Source: Paenibacillus ferrarius (GTDB lineage: Bacteria; Bacillota; Bacilli; Paenibacillales; NBRC-103111). Taken from it: a DNA stretch of 58,417 bases. The stretch covers positions 281-58,697 of the forward strand of contig NZ_MBTG01000037.1 of the NCBI RefSeq assembly GCF_002027705.1, in the 5' to 3' direction. Position 1 is the stretch's first letter, and each line of letters begins with the position of its first letter. The notes beneath the pieces are model-generated. The model made no database searches. It was given only the letters and a program-made list of their open reading frames with translations, and had not been told where the DNA came from. The position numbers were made by a program, and so were the translations under genes. Below, piece after piece: positions 27,236-35,574 of this stretch.

Positions 27236-27799
27236 ATGAACAAAGATAATAAGGAAATAAATGACATTGATGCTATTCCATCGCTTGTACAATCCAAGAG
27301 GCAGATTGATCGCTATAACCTAGACATTGACGCACAGGCGATACTCGTCGCATCTAGGCTGATGGCAGCGGGAGCTAAGCTTGGACACGCTTCGGAAATT
27401 CATTTCTCCAGATTCGGTTTATCAACAGGGCGCTATCGATTATTAGCTGATCTTGAAGACAATGAAGGAGAGGAGTTGCCTTCGCAATTAGCGGAGCATC
27501 TAGGTGTTACACGTGCTACAGTGACTGGCCTTATCGACATTCTTGAGCGAGATGGTCTAGTATCCCGGCGTACAAGCTCAGTGGATGGCCGTCAGAGATC
27601 GGTCGTTTTGACGGAGGAAGGTGCGAAGAAACTCCGTGAGATGGCTCCTGAGCATTTCGCTCGGCTGGAAGCAATGGTGGGTCTACTCAATATCGAGGAA
27701 CGCAGCTTATTTCTCGACCTGCTAGGCCGAGTCACACAAGGCATCTCAGCACTTACAGACGAATCAGTCGAAGTAAAGCAAAGCTTCAGTAATGAGTAA
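27236..27799 (+). CDS. MarR family transcriptional regulator
   Basis: 187 residues with an N-terminal extension of about 40 residues before the winged helix. DNA-binding part: LPSQLAEHLGVTRATVTGLI then DILERDGLVSRRTSSVDGRQ (wing with the conserved D.R). The ATG at 27236 has no Shine-Dalgarno sequence and sits at the predicted transcription start; an alternative GTG at 27185 would read through the promoter. It is followed by its own terminator and, about 100 bases on, by a membrane protein/NmrA pair with a matching TTAGGTTCCTAA site, suggesting it represses both units. Ligand unknown; MarR-NmrA pairings often respond to quinones or electrophiles (inference). Confidence 0.85.
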   Translation: MNKDNKEINDIDAIPSLVQSKRQIDRYNLDIDAQAILVASRLMAAGAKLGHASEIHFSRFGLSTGRYRLLADLEDNEGEELPSQLAEHLGVTRATVTGLIDILERDGLVSRRTSSVDGRQRSVVLTEEGAKKLREMAPEHFARLEAMVGLLNIEERSLFLDLLGRVTQGISALTDESVEVKQSFSNE

Positions 27800-27802
27800 A
27801 AC

Positions 27803-27827
27803 GGGCTAGTGATACTAGCCCATTTTC
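27803..27827 (+). terminator. Terminator of the MarR gene
   Basis: GGGCTAGT GAT ACTAGCCC, perfect 8-bp stem with a 3-nt loop, then ATTTTC. Confidence 0.65.
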
Positions 27828-27839
27828 ACTCCTATATAG

Positions 27840-27851
27840 TTAGGTTCCTAA
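27840..27851. promoter_or_regulatory. Probable MarR operator TTAGGTTCCTAA
   Basis: 5-bp perfect dyad (TTAGG TT CCTAA), preceded by a TATAGT-like -10 box, 55 bases before the next gene. A related site overlaps the promoter of the MarR gene. Confidence 0.5.
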
Positions 27852-27906
27852 TTACATGCCAGGGAAATTAGCTGCTGAAAATTTATAGAAGGAAAGGAGT
27901 AACTAC

Positions 27907-28416
27907 ATGAGCAAGATGAAATACCAGAATCAGACAGACGGTGTTTATGACATCAAGGCTGCTGGATCCAAGAGAAAGAACTTTATACTGTGGCGAGAAG
28001 TTGCAATGGCTTATATTGCTCCTGCAATTATGGCAGGTATCGGGGGACTGGTCACTGCCGACAGGAGTCTTCAAATTGGAGCATTGACGACAATTGGCGT
28101 AACGTCGGCATTGGTGGCTTGGATGCTTGGTCTTTGGCTGCGAAGCCGAGGAGCCCGTAAGAGGTGGATCATCGGTCCACATCGTTTGGTTGTGGTAGGG
28201 ATGTTCGGGGTGGCGGGGATAGCGTTTGGCCTATTCGCCGCATGGGTGACAGCTGATTTGCTGGGAACTATGATTCCAATGGATCAATTGGCGTGGGTCG
28301 ATCGGGTCTGGATCGATTTCCCGTTATCTGGCTTCATAGCAAGCACGATAGTGACATGGCGGTGGCGTGATGCCATCACAACAAATTATTCATTCAAAGG
28401 AGAAGATAACAAATGA
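27907..28416 (+). CDS. Hypothetical membrane protein (MarR-linked)
   Basis: 169 residues with a hydrophilic start of about 25 residues and four hydrophobic segments (AMAYIAPAIMAGIGGL, TIGVTSALVAWMLGLWL, VGMFGVAGIAFGLFAAWVTA and a last one near 130-150). I do not recognise the family. Start ATG follows AAAGGAG. Its stop overlaps the NmrA gene by 4 bases, so both are one translational unit, controlled by the upstream TTAGGTTCCTAA site. Confidence 0.7.
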   Translation: MSKMKYQNQTDGVYDIKAAGSKRKNFILWREVAMAYIAPAIMAGIGGLVTADRSLQIGALTTIGVTSALVAWMLGLWLRSRGARKRWIIGPHRLVVVGMFGVAGIAFGLFAAWVTADLLGTMIPMDQLAWVDRVWIDFPLSGFIASTIVTWRWRDAITTNYSFKGEDNK

Positions 28417-29279
28417 TAACGATTATTGGAGCAACAGGTACGATAGGAAGTAGGCTTGTGGAACGTTTGGTTGATCTTGGCGTACCTGCCCGGGCGCTGA
28501 GCAGAGAAGCTGAGAAGTTGCGTGATCAATTCGGGGGAAAAGGCTGGTCAACTATCGAGGTGGCATCGGCTGATGCTGCCGATCCTGAATCGCTGCGCCG
28601 TGCATTTGCAGGAGCTAGCCAACTTTTCCTAGCCATGTCCAACAGCCCAAGACAAATCGAATTGGAGACTTTGATCATTAACATTGCCGTCGAAGCAGGG
28701 ATCGAACATATCGTCAAGATATCCAGTCCTGCCTATGAAACGAAATCTCCAGTGGCGGTAGCGGGCTGGCATCACGAAATCGAGAAAACTTTGGGCGCAT
28801 CTGGTATCGCCTATACGGTATTGCGTCCTTATGCGTTCATGCAAAACTTGCTGCGCCTTGCACCAACGATCTCAGCACAAAATGCTTTCTTCGGCTCCAT
28901 GGGAGATTCACCATGTAATTTCATTGACTGCCGAGATATCGCAGATGTTGCCGCAGAGGTTCTAACTAATCGCAAAGCATCGGGACAAATATATACGCTC
29001 ACTGGTTCGGAAATTTTCAGCTATCCTCAGATCGCGGATAAACTATCTGGGCTGCTCGAACGTCCAATACGCTACATCGATATGGATTCTCAAGTACTGC
29101 TCGGCAATTTAATCGAGCACGGGCATATGCCTCCTTGGCTTGCGAACCACGTTGTGGAAATTCAAACCATGTCTACGTTGGTGCCGGAAAGTCCTACGGA
29201 CACTGTAAAGAGCTTGCTCGGCAGAGAGCCCCGCACGCTAGACGCATTTCTGCATGAGTATGCACATAATTTCAAGTAG
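28413..29279 (+). CDS. NmrA-like NAD(P)-binding reductase (QorB/SDR_a5 group)
   Basis: 288 residues. The N-terminal Rossmann motif is IIGATGTIGSRLVERLVD (G..G..G). The remainder follows atypical SDRs of the NmrA/QorB group: no YxxxK pair but HHEIEKTLGASGIAYTVLRP and NFIDCRDIADVAAEVL. Such proteins reduce quinones or act as redox-sensing NADP binders. It overlaps the upstream membrane protein gene by 4 bases. Combined with the MarR regulator, a role in quinone or electrophile response is a reasonable guess. Confidence 0.82.
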   Translation: MITIIGATGTIGSRLVERLVDLGVPARALSREAEKLRDQFGGKGWSTIEVASADAADPESLRRAFAGASQLFLAMSNSPRQIELETLIINIAVEAGIEHIVKISSPAYETKSPVAVAGWHHEIEKTLGASGIAYTVLRPYAFMQNLLRLAPTISAQNAFFGSMGDSPCNFIDCRDIADVAAEVLTNRKASGQIYTLTGSEIFSYPQIADKLSGLLERPIRYIDMDSQVLLGNLIEHGHMPPWLANHVVEIQTMSTLVPESPTDTVKSLLGREPRTLDAFLHEYAHNFK

Positions 29280-29303
29280 ACAGCGAACGACGACTTAAAG
29301 CCG

Positions 29304-29933
29304 TCACTTATCATCTTGGGTGTAAGAACCGAGCAGCCCTGACTTGAAGCCTTTGGCAACCGCACCGATGCGTGTTTTGACGCCGAGCTTCTGATTGATC
29401 GATGTGAGATGGTATTCGACCGTTCGCTGGCTGATAGCCAGCCGCAGGGCGATCTCTTTGTTCGTCAACTCCATAGCGACCAGTTCCAAAACCTCTCGTT
29501 CCTTCGGGGTAAGTTGATCGGGAGGCCCGGCCATCATTTTTTCTGAAACGAGTGCATAGCCCATCACGCTTTGTTTAATAGCGTTAATAATCTGAGCGTA
29601 GGTGCTTTGCTTGGATAAGTAGGCATGCGCCCCGATTTCATAAGCTTTGGCATAAAACTCGTCATACGTATAGCCGGACAACAGAATGATTTTCAGAGAA
29701 TGGCCGAAGCGCTCCTTCAGCATTTTGCCCAGCTCGAATCCGTTCAAATGAGGCATCGAGATGTCCATGACAAGCACGTCCGGCCGGCAGTCGCCAATTT
29801 TCTCCAGCAGCTCGCGAGGATCGCTGAACGTTTGGGGGACCTCGATGTCCGGCTCCTTTTCGAGCCGGTTTTTCAACCCTTCAAGTACAAGAGGATGGTC
29901 GTCGAGCAGCACGACTCTTATTTGGTCAGGCAT
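29304..29933 (-). CDS. Response regulator, NarL/ComA-like
   Basis: About 210 residues from the ATG at 29933 (GGAGG 9 bases upstream; another ATG at 29939 is too close to that site). Receiver: LLDDHPLVLEG, phospho-acceptor in DVLVMDISMPHLNG, Ser in IILLSGYTYDEF, Lys in YLSKQS. LuxR helix-turn-helix: LTPKEREVLELVAMELTNKE / IALRLAISQRTVEYHLTSIN. The start lies within the end of the kinase gene (8-base overlap), so they form a pair. The order kinase-regulator and the sensor type resemble ComP-ComA. Confidence 0.88.
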   Translation of the reverse strand: MPDQIRVVLLDDHPLVLEGLKNRLEKEPDIEVPQTFSDPRELLEKIGDCRPDVLVMDISMPHLNGFELGKMLKERFGHSLKIILLSGYTYDEFYAKAYEIGAHAYLSKQSTYAQIINAIKQSVMGYALVSEKMMAGPPDQLTPKEREVLELVAMELTNKEIALRLAISQRTVEYHLTSINQKLGVKTRIGAVAKGFKSGLLGSYTQDDK

Positions 29934-31851
29934 GGGCATGCGCCTCCGTTCCGTATGGCAGTTTGATCGTGACGACCGTTCCGTTTCCCGGGGAGGAGTC
30001 GACATCCGTATCCCCGCCGAGGTGGCGAATTTGGCTGTGTACAGACAGAAGGCCGAACCTTCTTTCCCCTTCAGGAGAAGGATACAGAACCGACGCAATG
30101 TCGAATCCTTTGCCGTTATCGGTAATTTGACAGTAGATTGTTTGCCGGTCCATCCATAATCGGATTGTCATGTCGGTCGCTTCGGAATGCTTGAAGGCGT
30201 TATGGACGATTTCGCGTATGGCCCGGAACAAATTCGTTTTGATCAGCTCGCTTGCCGGTTCTCCAGGAGGGAGCCCGTAAGCGAGTTCTATTCGGATATC
30301 TCCTTTTTCCCGCATCGTGCGCATGAGCCAGTGCAGCGCCTCTTTCAAATCCCCTTTGTCGATAATATGCGGGTACAAATCGTCGCATAGCGTTCGAATA
30401 TCGCGCTGCGAGTCGTAGACGCATTTCAGCCAGACGGCGATTTGCTCTTTGTCTGCTGTCCCCGTATCGTGCAGTTCCTCCAGGTCCCGCGACAAAAAGA
30501 TCAAATTTTGCAGCAAATGATCGTGCAAATAGTACGTAGTGCGAATGCGTTCAGACTGCTGCGCCTCGAGCAGGATTCGGTTGTACGGGATCATGTCGCT
30601 CTGTGCATGCGGCTTGTTTCCATTCTCCGCGAGCTGCTTATACAGCTGGAGCTTCTGTCGTTCCAGCCATTCTGCGTGCCGCTGGGATTTGCGCTGATAG
30701 CGCTGCAAGCATTTGTGATAAACGAAAGTCAGCAGGGCGAACAGCACAAAAAGCAGATAGGGCACGACCGCTGGCCCTTTGGCAGCGAGAGTGAACAGCG
30801 CGAATGAACTGCCCAAATAAATGCCGTGAATGAGCAGCCGCGGAAAATAAAGCCGGATATCGAGCATGCTCTTGTCGATGAGCAGGTAAGTGATCGCGCC
30901 GGAAAATGGAATGAGACCGATGAGCGTATATTTGATGAGGACGATAGGTTCCTCCCCGAGGAGTATCGGAATGGCGTATAGAACCGTATATGGCAGCAGG
31001 CTTAAGAACAGCCCGGAGAACAGGACGAGCAGTTGGTTTTGCTCCGGTCGGCCGAACGTTTTCCAGTAAGCGAAGGTGATGCCCGCCAGCAGGAGGAGTG
31101 TGCCGACAACCGTCAAATTGAGTATGTCCATGACCCAATTGTACACATCTTGACCGGCCGCGATGAAGTAAACGAGCGATAGCGAGAGGGCGATCGAATA
31201 AACCAGATAGCCTGTAAGCAGCTTCTTGAACCGGGTATGGACAGTTCGGAACACCAACAGCAAATAAAAAGAAAGAAGCAGGTGCGGCAGCCAAATCGAG
31301 CATAAAATGATGATCAGTTCGGACACCGTTTTCTCGTCTGAAAACTGACTCAGCACGCATAGCGCCATCAACCCGTTCAGCATGTAAAACTGGCGGATAA
31401 TGCGCGATTCCGGCTTCGTCCGAACGGCAAAAACGCCGATGCCGAGCAGCGTTAATTCCAAGGCGGCCGAGATGATCATCTGGATGATGTCGCTTGGGAC
31501 GGGAGCGCTTCGGAACTCGCGCCGAGTTCCGTCCTGCTTCTCCACGGCGATATAACCCGCTCTGGTCAAGATGGCCCCGGAAACGGTCGCTACTAGTTTC
31601 GGATGGGGACTGCCGTCCATGGCTAAGATCTTGTCGCCTGGCTGAATATCCCAAACCGCCGCTTTGCCGCTTTCGTCGATCGATTCGACCGGCCATCCGG
31701 CACCGGATGATTGCCCAAGCTCGATGCCGATGTAAGGCGCATTGAAAGAAACCATATGTATATAAACGGCAAGCATAAGGTAACAAATGACGGATGCGGC
31801 AATCCATCGGCCGTTTTTTTGTTTTGGCAGCAAACGTTTCAGTCCGTTCAT
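29926..31851 (-). CDS. ComP-like sensor histidine kinase with PDZ-like extracytoplasmic segment
   Basis: 641 residues. One N-terminal hydrophobic helix (near 17-35) is followed by about 90 residues with a PDZ-like pattern (VWDIQPGDKILAMDGSP, a ligand-binding loop-like region after GIELGQSSGAGW). Then about eight hydrophobic segments (residues 125-370) and a cytoplasmic kinase: HisKA_3 box TTYYLHDHLLQNLIFLSRDL (His near 425), N box FRAIREIVHNAFKHSEA, G boxes QITDNGKGFD and RRFGLLSVHSQIRHLGG. This layout matches ComP-type quorum kinases. No comX/comQ-like peptide and prenyltransferase genes are visible upstream, so the signal is unknown. Visibly GC-rich compared with flanks. Confidence 0.85.
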   Translation of the reverse strand: MNGLKRLLPKQKNGRWIAASVICYLMLAVYIHMVSFNAPYIGIELGQSSGAGWPVESIDESGKAAVWDIQPGDKILAMDGSPHPKLVATVSGAILTRAGYIAVEKQDGTRREFRSAPVPSDIIQMIISAALELTLLGIGVFAVRTKPESRIIRQFYMLNGLMALCVLSQFSDEKTVSELIIILCSIWLPHLLLSFYLLLVFRTVHTRFKKLLTGYLVYSIALSLSLVYFIAAGQDVYNWVMDILNLTVVGTLLLLAGITFAYWKTFGRPEQNQLLVLFSGLFLSLLPYTVLYAIPILLGEEPIVLIKYTLIGLIPFSGAITYLLIDKSMLDIRLYFPRLLIHGIYLGSSFALFTLAAKGPAVVPYLLFVLFALLTFVYHKCLQRYQRKSQRHAEWLERQKLQLYKQLAENGNKPHAQSDMIPYNRILLEAQQSERIRTTYYLHDHLLQNLIFLSRDLEELHDTGTADKEQIAVWLKCVYDSQRDIRTLCDDLYPHIIDKGDLKEALHWLMRTMREKGDIRIELAYGLPPGEPASELIKTNLFRAIREIVHNAFKHSEATDMTIRLWMDRQTIYCQITDNGKGFDIASVLYPSPEGERRFGLLSVHSQIRHLGGDTDVDSSPGNGTVVTIKLPYGTEAHAHA

Positions 31852-31908
31852 TGTATGCGATCACCCGTTTCAAGTATAACATGCATGCCGTAAGAATAGA
31901 GCAAACCT

Positions 31909-31941
31909 CGCCGTCAACGGGAGGTTTGCTCCTAAGTGCGT
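31909..31941 (-). terminator. Strong hairpin after the serine hydrolase gene
   Basis: GAGCAAACCT ... AGGTTTGCTC, a perfect 10-bp stem with a 13-nt loop touching the stop codon of the minus-strand hydrolase. No T run follows on the minus strand, so it may stabilise the mRNA end or separate this gene from the kinase rather than act as a full terminator. Confidence 0.5.
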
Positions 31942-33972
31942 TTATGGAAAGCGATAAAACATCGCGGCGGCTTCTTTGCGCAGCATCGGCTGCTTCGACC
32001 GATAGTCGACCGCGCCGGTTGCGTCCGCAACGACCTCTGGGCCGTAGTAGCCTCTGGCGACGACGGTTTGCACGCCTTTCAGCGCCCAGTCGTCGGTCTC
32101 GCCTTTCAGCGCGGCTTTCTGCGGAACGGCTCCGGCCGAGCCGAAGCCAAGCAGCAGCGCGCGCGACAAGATGACGGCCGCTTCCTGACGGATGATCGGC
32201 CGGTCCGGTTCGAACGCATCGCGGGTCGTGCCGTTGACGAGGCCTAACGCAAGAGCCGTCTGGATTTCGGCGGCATACGGACTTTGCGCGGCATCGGCGA
32301 ACGACACTGGTTCCGGGGACAAAGGGATATCCGATAGTTTCATCAACTGCCCGACGAATTGAGCGCGGGTGATCGGCTGATCCGGTTTAAACGTCAGGCT
32401 GTCTTCTTTCGCAAGCAAGCCCTGCTGCTGAACATAGTAGATGAATCTCGCATAGGGGTGGCTGTCTGGCACATCGGAGAAGGGTTTCGGCCCTGGCAGC
32501 TTTTCCGACCAACTGTCGGCTTTATTATAGGAAAAGTACAGCTTGCCTTCGCTGCCATCCTTGAAAGCCGCTTTTCTGCCGTCTTCATCCTCGAACAGCA
32601 GCTCCTTGACTTGCTTCAAGCGATGCGTCCCGTAAGAGTCGGTGACAAGCAGTCCGCCTACCTGTGCGACTACATCGTAATGCCACATTGGTAGCCTTAA
32701 ATCGCGGTAAAAGCCTTCCAGACGCCGAAGCTGATCTTTCGTCTGGCTTATGGGAGGCGCTGTTTCTTGCGGTGGATTTGGCGATTCCGGAAAATAATGA
32801 TCCATGAACGATTTGAACAGCTGAGAGCGGATCGATCTCGCTTGCTGCGCACTGTTCAATGCAATGAACAGCCCTGTTTTGCGTTCGGGCAGCAGCCACA
32901 TTTGCGCTTGAAAGCCTGAAGAAACGCCGGCTTTATCGACGACGGTTTGCCCGTTCGCGTACTCCGGGAATGACGATTCGAAGCCGTAGCCGACGCCCGG
33001 AATGTCGGGATGAATCGATACGTCAAGCTGCTGCATATCCCGAATGGACTGCGCGCTCAGGATGGACGCATCTCCCAGCTTGCCACCGTTTAGCTCAGCC
33101 CTCATGAACCGGGCCATATCGGCCCCTGTCGACATGAGGCCTCCGTCTGGCGAATTATTCGGGAATGTGGCGTACTGCGGAAGCGGTTCGCCGGCTCCGT
33201 CATGCGGGACGGCAAGCCGTTTTTGCACGTCCGGCGTAAGGATCAAATGGCTGTCGTTCATACCGAGCGGCGCGAAGATGTGATCGGCGACGATGGTATC
33301 GAACGGTTTGCCAGAGACATTTTGTACGATATAACCCAGCAGGTCGTATGCATAGTTGTCGTAACTGAACGCTTCTCCCGGCTTTCGGATGACGGTAGGA
33401 AGATTGTCCTTGACGAACGCTTCCAAAGGGTAAACGTCCTGAGGGTCGCCCTCGTCCGTATCCGCTTCCGTTTGGTCGAAGCCGCTCGTGTGCGTCATCA
33501 AATGCTTGAGCGTCAGCGGAGCGCCCGTATTGTTCGGAATCCGGAGCCCGTTCAAATAGCCGCCGATATCGCGGTCCAGATCGACTTGGTGCTGCTCGGC
33601 CAATTGCATGACGGCGGTGGCGGTAAATGTTTTGGAAAGAGAGGCCAGACGGAACAGCGTACTATCGGGATCGACCGGTGTCTGACGCTCCGCGTCGGCG
33701 TAGCCGTATCCTTTGGCTAGCAGCGTCCGATCGTCCTTGACGACGGCGATAACGGCGCCCGCGAGCTTTGCTTGAATGTCCGGCCGGTTGAAGAAGCTAT
33801 CGATGAACGCTTCCGTCTCCTTCGGATCGGAAGGTCCGCCTTGAGGCGCCTTCGTCTCGGCCGCATACGCGGCTGGCGGGATGAACAAGACTGCAATCAA
33901 TAAAGCTTCAATCATCAAAGCCAAAAGCGATCTGCGGATCTTATACGCGGGGAAAACTGAGCGAATGTACAT
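31942..33972 (-). CDS. SLH-anchored class C beta-lactamase-like serine hydrolase
   Basis: 676 residues. A signal peptide (SLLALMIEALLIAVLFIPPA, cleavage near AYA-AE) leads to a penicillin-binding-protein/class C domain of about 330 residues: catalytic SxxK in RLASLSKTFTA, YxN in YDNYAYDLLGY, and TLKHLMTHTSGFDQ typical of the family. A connecting domain of about 110 residues follows, then three SLH motifs (ITRAQFVGQLMKLS, IIRQEAAVILSRAL, MLRKEAAAMFYRF). So the enzyme is exported and attached to the cell-wall polymer. Members include D-aminopeptidases, esterases and peptidoglycan-related hydrolases; antibiotic resistance should not be assumed. I chose ATG 33972 because it follows AAAGGAGA and begins the signal peptide; an in-frame ATG at 34269 lies 300 bases upstream, inside the DinB gene. 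Confidence 0.85.
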   Translation of the reverse strand: MYIRSVFPAYKIRRSLLALMIEALLIAVLFIPPAAYAAETKAPQGGPSDPKETEAFIDSFFNRPDIQAKLAGAVIAVVKDDRTLLAKGYGYADAERQTPVDPDSTLFRLASLSKTFTATAVMQLAEQHQVDLDRDIGGYLNGLRIPNNTGAPLTLKHLMTHTSGFDQTEADTDEGDPQDVYPLEAFVKDNLPTVIRKPGEAFSYDNYAYDLLGYIVQNVSGKPFDTIVADHIFAPLGMNDSHLILTPDVQKRLAVPHDGAGEPLPQYATFPNNSPDGGLMSTGADMARFMRAELNGGKLGDASILSAQSIRDMQQLDVSIHPDIPGVGYGFESSFPEYANGQTVVDKAGVSSGFQAQMWLLPERKTGLFIALNSAQQARSIRSQLFKSFMDHYFPESPNPPQETAPPISQTKDQLRRLEGFYRDLRLPMWHYDVVAQVGGLLVTDSYGTHRLKQVKELLFEDEDGRKAAFKDGSEGKLYFSYNKADSWSEKLPGPKPFSDVPDSHPYARFIYYVQQQGLLAKEDSLTFKPDQPITRAQFVGQLMKLSDIPLSPEPVSFADAAQSPYAAEIQTALALGLVNGTTRDAFEPDRPIIRQEAAVILSRALLLGFGSAGAVPQKAALKGETDDWALKGVQTVVARGYYGPEVVADATGAVDYRSKQPMLRKEAAAMFYRFP

Positions 33973-34218
33973 ATGGATCTCCTTTGCCTTGAGGTAGGTG
34001 AGGTGAGGGACTTGACGCCCCTTCCTTACCGTAGCACATTCTCTCAGGCGACGAATCCGTATCGCAGCGCGGTATCCGCGCCGCTCGCGCATTTGTATGG
34101 CGTGATCGCGCCAATGGGCCGCATCGTTTTTAGAGGAAATATCCATTCTTTCGCGAATAGTTTTATATCTTTTGGTATATTTTGTGAAATTAGATGACTC
34201 ATAGAGAGGAGCAGTTAT

Positions 34219-34737
34219 ATGAATTTTAATATGAAAGAAGCTATTGAGGTTCTGGAACGAACACCACAAGCATTGGAGTTTTTTTTATCTGGACTATCGG
34301 ATACATGGTTGAATTGCAATGAAGGCGAAGGAACCTGGACTGTCACTGAAGTCATTGAACACCTTATTGAGTTAGAGAATGATGCGTGGATGCCAAGGTT
34401 AGAGTTTATTATTCAGGAAGGCGAAAGTAAACCACTTCCCTCACTTGATCGCTCTTCTCATATCAATGAAAGGTCATCAATTGAACAAAAGTTAATTGAA
34501 TTTAAAACACTAAGAACACAAAATCTAACCAAACTTAAAGTTCTTATGGATACTGAATTGAATCTTGAATTGACGGGTTTACACCCTAGATTAGGTATAG
34601 TGAAGTTAAGAGAATTACTTTCTACCTGGGTTGTTCATGATTTAACACACACCGCTCAAATCGTACGGGTAATGGCCGAGAGATACAGGGCGGACATTGG
34701 GCCTTGGAAAGAATATATAGGTATATTGAAAAAGTAG
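34219..34737 (+). CDS. DinB family protein
   Basis: 172 residues, full length for the four-helix DinB/YfiT fold. EGEGTWTVTEVIEHLIELEN near residues 35-54 holds the first metal His, and STWVVHDLTHTAQIVRVMAE near 135-154 holds the HxxxH-like pair. Family members are metal-dependent thiol or bacillithiol transferases, or of unknown role. Start ATG follows AGAGGAG. Single gene; promoter region is shared with the divergent serine hydrolase. Confidence 0.85.
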   Translation: MNFNMKEAIEVLERTPQALEFFLSGLSDTWLNCNEGEGTWTVTEVIEHLIELENDAWMPRLEFIIQEGESKPLPSLDRSSHINERSSIEQKLIEFKTLRTQNLTKLKVLMDTELNLELTGLHPRLGIVKLRELLSTWVVHDLTHTAQIVRVMAERYRADIGPWKEYIGILKK

Positions 34738-34853
34738 TGATGATACGTGAGCCACATTTCCTTAGTACCAGCAAAAGTGTATAGATACTGTTACAGGTTC
34801 AGATCATCTCTTGATGTGCCTCCTACTCTCGGGCTCCAGTTACTTTCTCTAAA

Positions 34854-35032
34854 CCTGCAATTATGCATCTTTTTTGCTCTTGGAATCCGATTAAATGTTA
34901 AATTCCTGCGTTTGTGCAGGCTTTTGAGGCCTTTTCTGGATAAGCGGATGAAAAAGATGGAAATACCTGCACAATTGCAGGCATTTCCACTTTTTAACCG
35001 AATTTGCCCGGAAATTCCTGCATTTTCGCAGG
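34854..35032. repeat. Four spaced CCTGC-N6-GCAGG hairpins (one decayed)
   Basis: CCTGC GTTTGT GCAGG (34905-34920), CCTGC ACAATT GCAGG (34966-34981), CCTGC ATTTTC GCAGG (35017-35032), plus a decayed copy CCTGC AATTAT GCATC (34854-34869). Spacing is 51, 61 and 51 bases. Each is flanked by AAATT- or TTTCC-type sequence. The open frame through them (34747-35076) has no site or protein-like composition. The 34738-35190 gap otherwise holds only a possible 29-codon remnant at 35079-35168. Confidence 0.7.
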
Positions 35033-35193
35033 TTTTTACACTGAGGAAAATAACAGACCCAATTCAAACAGTATAACCATGCAATTAAAGACCGGCCGAT
35101 TTAAGCTGGTTTTTGATGTCAGTAATGTTCAACAAAAGCTGGAACAAATTGAATACATCCAACGTTGATATATAGGAGGGGAGAGTGTAATTG

Positions 35194-35550
35194 ATGAAGA
35201 TACTCATTTCTTTCTTAATTGCTTTATTAATGCTAACAGGATGTAACCAAACAACTCATAATCCGACAGCTAAAGAAATTCTCGTTCAAAATCCGAATGC
35301 AGATGTTTTTCAACACAAAGGAATCATTTACACTAACGCAAGTAATATTGAATGGGTACAACAAACAGAATTAACAATTGGTGAGAAAGTCGGAGCAATT
35401 AAAAGTCAATATAAGAAGGGTCTTACTTTTGAAAACGAAATGGCGACTAAACTTCCCGTTGGAGTAGAAATTTTTGATGGTGGACGATCAATACTAATTG
35501 TTAAATTAGAAGGGAAGGAAATCAGGTATCTTGGTATGATCGAGGGTTGA
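35194..35550 (+). CDS. Small lipoprotein of unknown function
   Basis: 118 residues. The signal is MKILISFLIALLMLTGC with the lipobox LTGC (cysteine at residue 17), so it should be anchored on the outer face of the membrane. The remainder (about 100 residues) is beta-rich, with VFQHKGIIYTNASNIEWVQQ and a short C-terminal strand; no family recognised, though it resembles small uncharacterised Bacillota lipoproteins with a KG..YTNA..IEWV pattern. A TTG just before the ATG (35191) is an alternative start; AGGAGGGGAGAG lies upstream. Confidence 0.7.
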   Translation: MKILISFLIALLMLTGCNQTTHNPTAKEILVQNPNADVFQHKGIIYTNASNIEWVQQTELTIGEKVGAIKSQYKKGLTFENEMATKLPVGVEIFDGGRSILIVKLEGKEIRYLGMIEG

Positions 35551-35574
35551 AAAAGCAACGAGCGGTGTCGATCG

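Noticed and set aside
30638..31882. 414-codon minus-strand frame inside the ComP-like kinase
   Set aside because: It is an alternative frame of the GC-rich kinase gene, with Arg/His/Pro-rich unnatural composition.
29926..34269. Antibiotic-resistance or competence island reading of the kinase plus beta-lactamase-like gene
   Set aside because: The hydrolase family is mostly not beta-lactamase in function and there is no comQX or DNA-uptake gene nearby.
34747..35076. 109-codon plus-strand frame
   Set aside because: No ribosome binding site at its start, composition follows the hairpin repeats, and there is no protein-like pattern.
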